Positions 48,061-60,043 of a stretch of DNA of 64,000 nt are shown in pieces. The stretch is from Pyrus communis. Its lineage: Eukaryota; Streptophyta; Magnoliopsida; Rosales; Rosaceae. The notes under the pieces are model-generated. The model had not been told where the DNA came from and did no database searches. It saw nothing but the letters and a program-made list of their open reading frames with translations. Position 1 is the first letter of the stretch. The number at the start of each line of letters is the position of its first letter. The stretch is taken from positions 26,119,065 through 26,183,064 of the forward strand of contig NC_084812.1 of the NCBI RefSeq assembly GCF_963583255.1, given 5' to 3'. Position numbers and translations under genes: made by a program.

Positions 48061-49134
48061 AAAAGGAAGAACAGTATGGAAGGAGACGAGTAGGTTTTTT
48101 GTACCTCATTCTCTCTTCACCAGCCGACTTTATAAAGAACACAAGAAATAATGAAATTAATGAAACTAATGATAAGGTGGCTGGGAGAAGGGATGAGTGT
48201 ATGGACGATGATTAGACAGAGGGGAGAGAGAGGGGTCGGAGAGATGAAACCCATGAATCATTTTTGCTATTTTTCTTACTTTTCCTATTTTATAATATGT
48301 TATACAATGTTTGAAAATTTATATTTTTTTGTTTCAATCTATGTGGCACCATTTGATTGGATACGTGACCTTTATATTTGTGCCATGTCAGCCATAAGTG
48401 GGCCCTAATTATGCCACATAAATAAACTTAACGATACGTTACTTAGAGGAATACATTGAAACAAGCTAAAGTGGAGTGACTATTGAGTTTCAAGGGTAAA
48501 GTAGCAACTTTTGAGTTCCAGGAGGTAAAATGGGATCGAAATTGAGTTTCAAGGGGCAATGTAGGATCAAAATCGAGTTACAAGGAGCAAAATGACGACT
48601 CGAAATTGAGTTTCAAAGATCAAAGTAACGACTTTTAAGTTTTAGAGGGCAAAGTGACATTGAAATCGAATTTTAAAGAGTAGTTAAAAGTAAGCCTTAA
48701 AATAAAAAATTTAGGATAAATTTCAAAATTTTATAATAATCTCACGCAATGCGAATCTCCATCTCGCAGCTTTCTCTTGGAGTCAAAATCACATACCCCT
48801 AGGTGTTGAAATTTGGAATTCATGATTTTTCATGAGTGTGTCCGCCTACATTTTTATTCCTAAAAAATTATTAGACTATTAAACCGTGGAATCACTTGAG
48901 AGAGAATCAATTTTCCTTTTTTCCACTCCCATTCCACTGTAGTAAACATACCATTAGTCTATGAATTTTTTTTGTCAAAATAAGTTGAGACTGTTTTCGG
49001 CAAGTTAAGGCTAAAACCCTTAATCACGGGACAAGGGAAGTCATAAATTGTAATTGGGTCCGTTTGGATTGAGGATATTTGAAACCTCAATTCCAAGCGC
49101 TCCCTACTAGTTTTATAGTTTTTATTAGAGGTAT

Positions 49135-49600
49135 TGGCAGATTTCCTTACTGAACTTGTAAGGAGCTATCCATTCTCACCTAACTTGTAAGGAACTACCA
49201 ATTTTCCCCTAAACTCTAATTTTAGCGGATTGCCTCCTAAAGTTTTATAATTGGTCAATTTTCCCTATGAATTTTAGTTTTAATTGATTACCCCCATGAA
49301 CTTATATAATTAGCCAATTTCTCCACTGAACTTTAAGTCCCCCCTAAGCCCTAAAGTTCAAACAAATAGTGTACGGACTAAACTAACGGAAGAGAAGAAG
49401 AAGAAAAACAATATGTTATCCACATTAGAGATAAAATTACATTTTTGCAATTATAAAATTAAAATTTAGGGAAAAAATTGACTAATTATAAAAAATTAAG
49501 AGAAGTATCGGCTAAAATTAAAGTTTAGTTGGGAAATTGGCCAAGTATAAAAGTTTAGGAGTGCAATTAGCTAAAATTAAAGTTCATGAGAAAATTAGCA
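49135..49600. repeat. Long imperfect fold-back element
   Basis: Left-arm phrases (CTTACTGAACTTGTAAGGA, CCTAAACT, CCAATTTTCCC) reappear as reverse complements in the right arm (TTCTTACAAGTTTAG, AAGTTTAG, GGGAAATTGGCC). It lies in the flank of the intact FKBP42 gene and has no counterpart in the flank of the truncated copy, so it probably inserted after duplication or was lost from the other copy. Confidence 0.55.
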
Positions 49601-49799
49601 GTTTCTTACAAGTTTAGAAAAAGAAGAGAAGAAATCGACAAATAGGCCACTAAAAATCCAAATCCTTGCGTATAAATCACTCCCATCCATGTAGACCCCT
49701 AAACTCGTAACTAAAGAAACCAAATTCTCCAGCCAAAGTTACACTAAACAAACAAGAATCATTACTCCAAAGAAACAAATTGACGCATTATACACACCA

Positions 49800-49973
49800 T
49801 TTAAAAGATGAGAATTTTAACGAAAAGCTTCCGGTACCGTGCACTTTAACGAAAAATCATATTTTTACATTAAAAAATCAATCATAGTATTATTCACTTT
49901 ATCCTTTATTTTGTCCTTATCGTTAAAACTCAAAGTTTTCAAGCTCTTTTCATTAGTTTTTCCTTTAAAAGAT
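49800..49973. mobile_element. Short MITE with 10-bp TSD
   Basis: A 154-bp element (49810-49963) has termini GAGAATTTTAACGAAAAG and, inverted, GGAAAAACTAATGAAAAG. It is flanked by perfect 10-bp repeats TTTAAAAGAT (49800-49809 and 49964-49973). The homologous flank of the truncated FKBP42 copy (about 45235-45245) lacks it, giving an empty site within the same window. Confidence 0.8.
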
Positions 49974-50216
49974 CACAGCAGCGATGGAAATTACACAACC
50001 GAAAGTCAGTAAACAAACTTTTGTCTAATAGTTTAGAACAGTTCAATTTGATCAATATATCTTCGCTCCTGACTAAAAACATTGGCATCTAAACTCCGTC
50101 CCACAACGTAAACGAACAAACCTTAGGGTCAGAATTCATAAGCCCTGTTTACTAGAATAGGTTCAGTACATGAATTTCCTCGTTTGTCATACAATTTAAG
50201 AGCTTAAGATCTCTGG

Positions 50217-53200
50217 CTACTCAGCCTTATGCCTTTCGCGCCTGAAGAGACGATAGAACAATGACAATAGCCAGTGCCAAAAGATGATCAACCGATTATT
50301 CCGTTTGGGTTTTGGCTCTGGGGTTGGTCCAAAAATTCCCTTGTAGATTTCTTTTTGTTTCTGATAAACAGCCTTGTCGTGTTCAGCAAGCAGACGTAAC
50401 TCTCTTGCAATAGCTTTGTCTTGAGGTGCAAATTTGCGCGCCTTTAGAAAGTCTTCCCGCGCAGCATCTGTCTGCCCAAGCTCTGCTCTGGCTTTTCCTC
50501 GCCTAAATAGCGCCTTGACGTTGTTTTCATCCTCGGCTAGTACCTACAAGTATGCATCCAATTACAGTTAACACAGTTTCAATGACAATTTAAGGGTATT
50601 CATGAAAAGGTAAATATCTGCCAACTCCTAGCAAAGCAGAAAAATAAATTAATAGACGTTAGTTGCATGGACAATTTATGGGTATTCATGAAAATGTAAA
50701 TATCTGCCCACTCCAATCAATGCAGAAAAATCAATCATAGGCGTTAGTTTCATTGACAATTTATGTGTATTCATGATAAGGTAATATCAGCAGACTCCAT
50801 ACAAAACGATGCAGAAAAATCAACTACAAGACATTAGTTGCATTTGCCAATTTTGAGTTATAACATCCACATAGTATGAACAACAGGATAAAACATGGAA
50901 AGTAACATACTAGAGATCATAAGAGTCGCATGAGACCCAAAATTCGATTATTGATTGAAGAATGGTGCTAGTGAGCCTACAAATTTTTCACTGGTCCACA
51001 CTAAAAGCATTTTCATTTCGATGGCAATCCAAAATGGCAGGTTAGAGTGAATGAAGATTCAAAATTCACAGAATGCCAAATAAGCCTACAAACCCAACTT
51101 TCTAAGTATATAATGATGAATAGCACAGTCGCTGAACAGATGAAATTAGATGACTTTCTTGTGAGAGCATTATACTTACAATACTGCACTGTCCAATGGC
51201 ATCTTCATAGCGCTTGAGCTTTATAAAAGACGCTGCCATGTTAAGGTGGCATGGATTTTTAACAGCCAAAGCCATGTCCCTGTACTTCCCAAACAACTGG
51301 AACATGAAGTCGTCACCCATATATGCTATAGCCTGAGAAAACCCACCAGAATCTGGTCAGAAGGAAACATAGAAAAGAGACTCTACAACTCAAAAGGTCA
51401 TCAGCCATAAATGAAGTACGTAAGAATTACGAGTGCGTCACCATTTCATACTGTTGCATTGCCTCCTCCAGTTTTTCCTCTTTAAATAAAGCATTTCCAT
51501 CCATTTTTCTTCTATCTGCTGCTCCAATCCTTTCCTCCACAGTCATGTCACCACGAGCTTTCCCCTATGAAAGGCAGAACCCACAGATATACATGTTACT
51601 ATATTACTGAAGCAAGTTCCTGAAAAGAGATTCTGAAACTTCCATTGGTAACTACTTGGAAAGACATTTGTGCGCAAGTGAGCAACTTACTTCTTTGGTT
51701 TCATCAAATCCAATAAGCTCAACTTCATATGATATATCTGCCAATGGTGGTACATTCGGAAAAGAAAAGCTCCCTTCTTTCCCATACCCTAACTCCCAGC
51801 CCACATGTAATAGGGCACGCTCTCCAGACTTCATGCTGGACACCCCAATAGCCAAGCCAGTCATTTCTTTTTTCTCTGTTGCAGTAACAAAAATATACTA
51901 CTAATAAGAAGTCCATTGTATTTAATACCACTACATAATGCTTAAAGGCTTATGGACCCAAATCATCTGAAATGACAAGTAATTACAGAGAATAAATGCA
52001 ATACAGAAATCACAAAACTAATTTCAGGCTGAACAAGGAACACGCCAGGACTCAGTTTTCATATATTTTGTGTATATCAACGGTAACAGACTACCCGGCA
52101 AGGCTAATACCTTTTCCCAAAATCATTTCAAGTGGTCGTTGTTCATCCCTTGTATCTTCGAACTTGTGTCCCGTGCTTTCAGTCCATGCCCTGTAGTGCA
52201 CTATCACACATATGCCAATCAATCAGTGATTGAAAAAACCGGAGTAAAAATTCGCTACAAGACCTCTCTACACGTATCTTAGCCTTCTTAAGCATCCTTT
52301 TTTAAATTCTAATGCATGCACAATTACTCCTCCTATGCACACACACAACTCTGTGAACGTGGATGTTGTGTGTGTCTGTTTGCAAGTCACAATCTCATTC
52401 ATGTCTTACTCCCACAGTAAAATTTTACATGCACAAATAACAATTATTAGATTTTCAACTAATGTACATGGCACTGTCCAAAGATTACCATATTTAGAAG
52501 TACAAGAATAAGCAACCACTTGACACTTACAGAAGCATGTTGAATACTTGGAAGGTATTTGACCATGACCTTCCTTAATGATTTGCTTTGTGACTTTCTC
52601 GTGAAGGATTTCCACCTTAGAATCAACTTTTGGGGGGCCATTAGCATCTTGAGAAGGTTCCCCATGCACAAAGGTAGCACCTTCGGTTACTATTTCACTT
52701 TCACCATCTTGACCTACAAAGAAGATGAAAGGATGAGTAGTAGTCTATATTGCGATGGCCTTTTTCCAAGGCTCACATGGATTGCAACACCCTATAGGAA
52801 TTACAGTGCTCCATACTATATGATTATTTGGAATCTAATTCACTCATAAGCAGAGGGGGAACGACAAACTTCTTCTTCCCCCTGCACATTATACAGGGAC
52901 TATATAGCTGCCATCCCCACTTATACTACATGAGTTTTGGAACACAGAATTTCTTAGTTACTCAAAATAAAAGCATGGAGGAATGATGGATCAGTGTAGT
53001 GGAAGCGGTAGTCATAATGTCAAACTCTTGTGTTCCTTCTCGATAATCGATATACAAAGTATTTCAAAAAATCTTATCAATTAGTAAATGAAACAATAAG
53101 TTTTCCCCTAGATAATGATCTATAGGAGAATTTTTCTTGAAAAAAGTAAGTAGAAAAGGATAAGAAAACATCTCCATGTATTCATTCAGTCCAACTCAAT

Positions 53201-53420
53201 CGCTCGAAAACCCGCTTATCGGGTTAGTTTGACATATATTTGAAGCTAAAAAACAACTAAGAGTCTTAGATTTGACATGTATTTGCTTTTTTACAGAAAC
53301 CAAGTGTAGCTGAAAGACTTGATTGAGTGAAAATTAAGGCCAAAAGTATGACTAAACATTACCAAGTGGTTGACTTTGCTGCTCAGCCACAGCCTGCTCC
53401 TGATCCCGAACATCCTCCAT
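50217..53420 (-). CDS. TWD1: FKBP42/TWISTED DWARF 1, 372 aa
   Basis: Membrane-anchored FK506-binding-like immunophilin. In Arabidopsis it is an HSP90 co-chaperone that delivers and activates ABCB auxin transporters. Exons (minus): 53363-53420, 52531-52713, 52111-52200, 51691-51875, 51442-51564, 51180-51332 and 50217-50543, totalling 1119 nt, 372 aa plus stop. Exons 1-2 give an acidic start (MEDVRDQEQAV) and the conserved KQIIKEGHG and PSKYSTCF. The FKBP domain follows (about 65-170: HYRAWTES, GLAIGVSSMKSGERALLHVG, FPNVPPLADISYEVELIGF). Three TPRs come next (NALFKEEKLEEAMQQYEMA, YRDMALAVKNPCHLNMAA, ALFRRGKARAELGQTDAARE). Then a basic calmodulin-binding-type stretch and a tail anchor (LIIFWHWLLSLFYRLF). 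The family length is 365. A 5' UTR intron (acceptor near 53467, donor near 53611) is likely. No lesions. Confidence 0.96.
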
Positions 53421-54484
53421 CACTTCAACCTTGTATAATCCAATCCAATGGGTCTTCTCAAAATTCTGCAAATACCCAAATCAAAGAAGCAAAATTTGAT
53501 GCAATTGCATTCGAATTCCAAACCAAAAATTAGCAAGGGTTTCGTTTTCTTTAGAATTTTCTCGGGAAACAAACAGAAAACGGGAAATAGAAAAGGAAAA
53601 GCGGGACTTACTTGGAGTTTATAGGCAGTAACTTGTAAGCGTATGATGAGATCCACAAGAGGACAGTGAGGGGATCTGTATTGTGTTTGGTTTTTAACGA
53701 TCGAGCAAGATTCTAGAGAGACCTCAACTTAATTAAGTAATTAATTAATTAATTAATTGATCTTTCGAGTTCGAATCTGGTGTGCCCACAAAGCCTTTGC
53801 CCACCCTCCGTCTGCACCCTCCTTGCGACACCTGTCTTCTCAGTTTACAGAGGTTTAACTCCGTTCGTCTCCCACCAGCGTAAAGTAATGAAAGCAAAAA
53901 TGGGACGAAAAATTACAGACTTCAACGGAAGAAATTTTAGTTGCAGATATTTGAGCGCGAGCCTTAACGCCACGAAAGGGTTGCTATTTTGTGATCGAAA
54001 ACAACCTCTTTACAAAGCAAGGCCCAACCCTTGCAAATTTAGAAGCCGATCAATTGGTTAAATTCCAAAGTTCGTAGTCAATTGAAGAACATAAAAATAA
54101 CGGGTATTCCAGTTTTTTATCATCGAAAAATCGATTGCCTGTTCCACATTGAAACGAGAAACAAAACAAGCATTTTATCAATCACCAAACACAAATAACA
54201 ATCGACATCTGAAAGTCATTGTATTTTCTTACGAAATCAGTGAACAAATTGCTCCAGTTAAGAGCGAGGTTCTTCGTATACAAGCAAGATATGTAGTACT
54301 TAAAACACAAATTGCTAGTCACTATCCAAAAGCGACTGCTTTACAAGATATATGTTTTTCACTATCTACACACTGACATGTAGGATGAATGTCGTTACAT
54401 GGGTCCTGGGATCAATCATGTTACATTCCAAAAATTTGACAACGGGCTTCGCCGCCAGAAGTATATATCTTGAATAGACACCGG
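53421..54484. other. TWD1 5' UTR/promoter and 3' flank of the dihydrouridine synthase
   Basis: 53467-53690 holds the TWD1 leader with a probable intron. An (AATT)n microsatellite lies at 53738-53759. 53780-54061 has a reading frame of no recognised family that I do not call. The remainder is AT-rich and ends in the 3' UTR of the gene at 54485-59660. Confidence 0.45.
53738..53759 (+). repeat. (TTAA)n microsatellite
   Basis: About five to six tandem AATT/TTAA units in the upstream region of the intact TWD1 gene. Confidence 0.85.
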
Positions 54485-57400
54485 CTAAGCATATTGCAGT
54501 TCAAGTTCCCTTGATTCATACACCGGAGGTAGCAAACTGTGTATGTTCGCGAAAGGATCGTCACTGCCTGATGGTGGCTCCCCAATAGGTTTATCCAAAA
54601 CATAGTCAGGAAGTGCTACAAGCGTTTCATCAAAAAACTCTTTCATAGTCTGCAAGGTTCAAGAACCATATCAGAAACTTAAGCAACTCAGGAACAACAT
54701 AATTCCTTGGACGTAAATAAAACCATCGGAAAATAATGAATGAATATTAGGCTTTGATTGGGGATGGATTATAACTTTCAAAGTCCTGTGTTTCAGAAAC
54801 CTCCCCTGAATTTAGATAATGTATTGAATCCTAAAAGTGGAACTAATAAGTATACAAGGATAATAAAATAATACCGTGCAATGCAGGAAAGCAGCATCAG
54901 CTTTGCGTTTCCACAGACCATTCCCAGGTTCCGAATGGAAAAGACCCAGCAAAGGCTGCAGTAGAACAAAAAGAGTGATGCAATTACACCAAAGTTATTA
55001 TGGTAGGAGAAAAAAGGGTGATGCAATCCCTGTGTATTCAACCCAAAAAAAAAAAAAGATAGCCCTTAAACAAAGCAGATTGAGTCAGATAAGCAACATG
55101 TGTCAAATTACATAATATACATAATGCCCTTTTGGTGCTTGTAATGTGAAATGTGAAAAGACTGAAGAGACCCATGGAACTGAATGCTAAATTGACATCA
55201 AAAGACAATCAGTTGAAAGCTGCCCAATTTTTCTTTCCTGATTTTCTTTATAAAAAAAATCATCTAGGAGTAAGGAAAATGTGGAAAATAATAACATAAT
55301 AGTGTCAATTCGACATTTTCGTGTGTGCGTGAAGAGGCTGTTGGCATATTCTATCTGTTCTATTATGACTTGTACAAGGGTACGAGTAAAACTTTTCAGA
55401 TAGCACCATAATATTATGAGGATCATAGTTGGTAGTACTAACCCTTGCTACATCTCGCACGGTTGGTTTGCGTCCATATCTTCCCACAGCAGTATCTCCA
55501 TACACTTGAAACTTCTCCAGTATCTAAAGGTGGAAGAACAGATAATTATGGGCTGTAAAAATTCAATGGAAACGGAGTAGATACACCTATTTACAGTCAA
55601 GTTTGCAGACCTGACGCCGCGTTACACCACTGCTTGGTGCTCCATAAACTACAGTATCAACATGTCCCAGAGTATGCCATGGTCTATTGAAAAATGTACA
55701 AAGGTTGTCAATCAACTTTGGAATCACAAATTAACATTGCAATAGAAAGGACTATCAGAATTCTATATCTAAATAAAATAAGAACCTAAACTAATGTTAA
55801 CACGAGTCTTAAAACCCAAAATGTTAGGGGTATTTTAATATGGTGGAGTCATTAAAGCTAGTAGTTAGTCTTCATTCAAGTCTTGATCATTCAAGTCTTC
55901 ATTCAGCATAAGAGGTTTCTTTCTTCCCACCTCCAAACACTCCATGCTCAAATTTCACAGAAATCAGCGAATCTATTTTCATTCTTTCAAGTTTCGCATC
56001 TTCTACTTAATCCCTTGTTTTCCCGCAAGGATGTCATTTGGTTCTTTGATAGGAAACAAAAACTATACTGACAGAGTTCTAGTTTCACTCGAAGAGCTAG
56101 AATTACATGTGGACTCGGACACAAAAATGAAATAAAAATATCAGTCATAAGATAGGGACATGAAATATGTATAACCAAATTTGAAAGTTCTTGCAGCAAT
56201 TTACCAAAAGGAAAAAGAAAATTCAAATTATGACATTACATACTTATTATATGCAGCACGTCCAACCATTACACCATGAGCTCCTGCCCTTCTTGCTGCA
56301 TTGACCTAAAATTCAAGGGGGAAACAACATGAAATAAAGGTCAGTGGGAGTCAACATAAAGGTTTTGCATCAACTAAAAGACAACAAAATGAAATTTTCA
56401 ACAGCTTTGTTGTATCACTATCATCATATATCCAAATCATGTTAGAAACCAGGATAGCCAGTTCATATATATATGCACAAAGTTGAAACATCAAGATAAG
56501 AACAGTTAAATTTTGCAAATATGCTGTATTGACCAATTACAATGAAGAAAGTTTCAGAAAATACAATCTTCTCAACAAAAAGGAAATGACAGCAGGGACA
56601 CAATACCCCAAGTTACAACTACTGTCCCAATGGATGACGCAAAACTTTATAGAAAATAACGAGTTGAATAAAAATGTAGCTAGAAAATGGATATCATCTG
56701 AATTACAATATAATTGTTCTGTCCTTATGACAAGGCTTACCTCCTCAACGGTGTTTATGCCCCCATTTATTGTAAATCTCAAGTCTGGAAAGTCACGCAA
56801 GAGGCCATAAAAGTACTCATATCTGCAATAAAGTAAAATGTGATCAATAATAAAGAGGTAGTATGTTAGTTGTGAATGTGATCTACAAATATTTACAAAT
56901 TTAATCTAAGCATTTCAAAATACCAGTTCTGAGATAAACATATCAGTAAAGTGACTAAATTAATATAAGTTCGCAAAATATGAAATAACAGAATACATAC
57001 TTAAGAGGCGGAATACTTCGATTTTCAGCCGGGCTAATTCCATTAAGCAGTGCCTTCCGTGAATGTATTATGAAATGGCTAGTTGGAGATTGAGAAGAAA
57101 CCTTGTAAATAAAATCACCTGAAAAGGAGAGACAGGTGCAACACAATTAAGTGAGGATGCAACCATAGAAACTAAAAAAGGCATGGCTATATTCCCTTCA
57201 AATTCAGATAGACATTTGGAATTTAAGGTAAGAAAAATATGCAAAATCACCAAACTGATCAAGATTTATGCTTCCAATGCTGTAGAGATTTTGAATGTCA
57301 TTGTGTTTTCGGTGTAACGACACAATCATAAAGCAATAAATAAGGACTTTGAAAGTATAGTCAAACACAGAATACAAAATTCAAGCATAACTATTTTTAT

Positions 57401-59660
57401 TATGCAAGAAACCATGTGTCCTCAGTTCATCATTCGCTGGATTTTCCAGTGTCTTTCTTTTTTACTATATTGATATTGACTTTGCTGACTATATAAACAG
57501 AACCAGAAAATGGGAACTTACAGAGCTCGTTATATGAGTCATGATCATCAACACCAATTCGACACTTAACGCTGACAGGTACATCTGTGTGCGCAGCAAT
57601 TACTGACATAGCCTCAGCAACAAACTTTCCTTGTAAAGACCAAACATCTTTATCAGAGCACAGTATAAAGAAAAAAAAAATCTTACATATTTGTGGCAAA
57701 GTTACAAATAAAAATATAATGAGAAATGTTATCAAACCTTTGGATCAAGCATAAGACGAACACCAAAGCACCCATGCCCAGCTACTTTTGGACTCGGACA
57801 TCCACAACTGGTAAACCGTAGGGGTCAGATTAGGGGTCAGAGAAAACTTGAAAGATAAATTCAATGAACAAAAGCTTAAATAAAGAGCACAAACTTAAAA
57901 TTGATCTCATCATATTTGTAAGGGTTAGCAAGCTCAGTCGCTTTGGCGAGGTTTTCCAAATTATTCCCGCCAATTTGAAGAACAATAGGATGTTGTTCTG
58001 GAGAATATTCCAAGAATCTGTCCTGATAAAAAGTCCCACTATCAGTTGTCAAAATCCAAACATAAATGCACAAGAAAAATCAAGAAATAAATGAAACTGT
58101 TAATGCCAAAATTTAATAAAACATAAACATAACGGGGCAAAAATAAAAATAAAAGAACCGAACTTTAATCTGCATTACAGTCTGCCATGAGGAGAAATAA
58201 TACATTAACTAACATAAAGATGGATTAGAAAGGAAAGAGAAAAAAAGTATGTGCATCGTTTATAAGCTCTAGCAAAAATGATCAGAAACCCCCACCGCAT
58301 GAAGTTATCAATTTCAACTATACACTTTCCTCTAAAGAAATTTCAACTCAGCACATGAAAGATATTTGTCAAACTATTCCTTTTATGGGATGACTACATC
58401 AACTCAAAACAACCATAATGGTATCTTGTGAAATCAACTTCACAATTTCCACCAAATTACTTGTTTGGTTGAGACTATTTCAAAGCTTCCAGGTTCTAAA
58501 GTGACACTTAACAATTCTTTCTAGTCTTATACAATATGAAATCCCATGGGGTTCAATGGGGTAGAATTTGGCTCATTAGAGACGTCTTTTGGGCTCAGAT
58601 GTGTGGTAAAGTTAATAGGGAGTGCAGAAAGTTTTGGCAAACGGCTCCCTTGTCTACATTTGGGTGTATATGGAGAGAAAAAGCATCAAGTATCCTCTGG
58701 GAACACAGAGATCTCAATTAGAGGCACTAATGTGTTCTAAATGTAGTAGCACGATCATGTGTCTTGTATGAAGTCCATGAACACCCTTTTACTATAGCAT
58801 TAGAAATTCAAAATATTCAACTGACTGAAATCGGTAATCAGAGATCCCACCTTATAAAGTTATCTAATTCAACTAAACACTTCTTGTAAGAGAATGTCAA
58901 CTAAACGCATGGAAGATATTTATCCAACTATCCATTCTATTGGATGACTACATCAATTCAAAATATCTTGTGAAAACCAATTTCTGCCGAATTATATTCT
59001 CCGTTGACATTATTTCGAAGCTTTTGGATTCCGAAGTGACACTCGACAATTCTTTCTAATGTTATACAAAACGAAGTCCAATGTCTCAATTGAGGCTACA
59101 AAAATGCAACACTAGCAGAAAGAGTATTTATAAATATGGTTTACCAGATTATCCTTCTGGTAAACAATGGTTTCAGCAGCAAGCATCTCAGTGTAGAGCC
59201 AGGCATTCTTCGAAATAAGCCGGGCCAAAGTCCTGTAGTGATTGTCAGTCCACTCCATCATCGGGGCAACACTGCAAATTTGCAAAACCAACAAAACCCA
59301 ATTCCACAAAAACCATAAACCTCATGGGAAGCAATGCAATTTGCAAATCAATCGATAAGTAAAAAGAGAGAGAGGGAGGGAGAACCTAAACAAAGGAGGA
59401 GGGTAGTGGGCGTGGTGGGGGTGGGTGGCGGGAGAAGAAACCATGGCGGCGGCGGGTATGCTACCGCTGAGGAGTTGATGGTTTTGAGAGGAGGAGGAGG
59501 AAGTGGAAGTGGAAGTAGTGGTGGATGCGGTGGTTGTTGGAGAAGAAGTGCCCTGAAATAGATTAAACGACAATTTGCCACGGTTTTTTGTGCGAAGAAA
59601 AACCGAATGAATAGGAGTAACAGAGGAATACGAATACGAAGAAGAAGTTGGAAACTTCAT
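54485..59660 (-). CDS. tRNA-dihydrouridine synthase, DusA type, 454 aa, 12 exons
   Basis: FMN-dependent enzyme that reduces uridine to dihydrouridine in the tRNA D-loop using NADPH. DusA members act at U20/U20a. Exons (minus): 59386-59660, 59145-59271, 57895-58022, 57738-57807, 57522-57624, 57001-57118, 56741-56822, 56244-56305, 55611-55683, 55443-55523, 54875-54955 and 54485-54649, summing to 1365 nt in phase. Residues 1-90 are Ser/Thr-rich and likely a plastid or mitochondrial transit peptide. The TIM barrel follows: SVAPMMEW (92-99), [18 protein letters not shown] with catalytic Cys180, [26 protein letters not shown] and GVMVGRAAY, which bind FMN and tRNA. The C-terminal helical part has TRRQILEKF. 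The frame stays open upstream to an ATG at 59807 (503 aa), but the 59660 start gives a more typical transit peptide. Confidence 0.94.
58281..59072. repeat. Diverged direct repeats inside intron 2 of the dihydrouridine synthase gene
   Basis: 58281-58540 and 58837-59072 align along their length (shared GGATGACTACATCAA, GAAGTGACACT-like and ACAATTCTTTCTA blocks) with many substitutions. They flank a 300-bp unrelated spacer. They may be LTRs or a local duplication of great age. Confidence 0.7.
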
Positions 59661-59840
59661 TTTTCTTATGGGTCTGGATTTGTTAAACTCACGTTCGGAG
59701 AGAATCTCAGAGGCTCCTGCTGGTTGTGTTTGTTGGCTCCATGGACTCTCGGGAGGGAGGCTGATAGCTTGATAAGGCACTTCTTGGTCGAGGGAGGGAA
59801 ACGACAAAGGTCCAGTCGAAAACGAAAGGTCGTTATCTAT

Positions 59841-59941
59841 TGGGCTTGGCGTGTGGGATTATTATGGCCATGGTAAAAGTAGCCCAATAAAAAAGCCCAC
59901 TCATACTTTTTGGGCCATCAAACTCCCTACCCGGGAGCCCA
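59841..59941. promoter_or_regulatory. Divergent promoter with five Site II elements
   Basis: Between the head-to-head dihydrouridine synthase and TAB2 genes, five copies of TGGGCC/T lie within 101 bp: TGGGCT at 59841-59846, AGCCCA at 59881-59886, 59894-59899 and 59936-59941, and TGGGCC at 59911-59916. Site II motifs are TCP-factor sites known from plant promoters of ribosomal, mitochondrial and cell-cycle genes. Orientation is mixed, as expected for a shared promoter. Confidence 0.65.
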
Positions 59942-60043
59942 CAATCATCTTCAAATATATGTGGTGGAGAAATAACCGCATTAACCGTCTTTTCTACTTC
60001 CCGCATACTCCTATCAGTTCACTTCCTTGCTCTCACTACTTCC

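Larger units (their letters stand above)
48061..50216. other. Spacer between the two FKBP42 copies
   Basis: 48470-48700 has a series of GAGTTTCAA(G/A)GG(G/T)CAAAGT-like units in loose tandem. 48770-49105 and 49640-50216 match the 3' flank of the truncated copy (44590-45460). 49135-49600 is a long imperfect inverted repeat, and 49810-49963 is a MITE. Neither of the last two is present in the other flank. Confidence 0.6.

Noticed and set aside
47302..48408. Exons 1-2 of the second FKBP42 copy hidden beyond the Copia fragment
   Set aside because: I compared 48060-48760 with 52531-53420 by eye and found no match to either exon; they appear to be truly missing.
53780..54061. 93-codon frame between TWD1 and the dihydrouridine synthase
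   Set aside because: No recognisable motif, no promoter or splice support.
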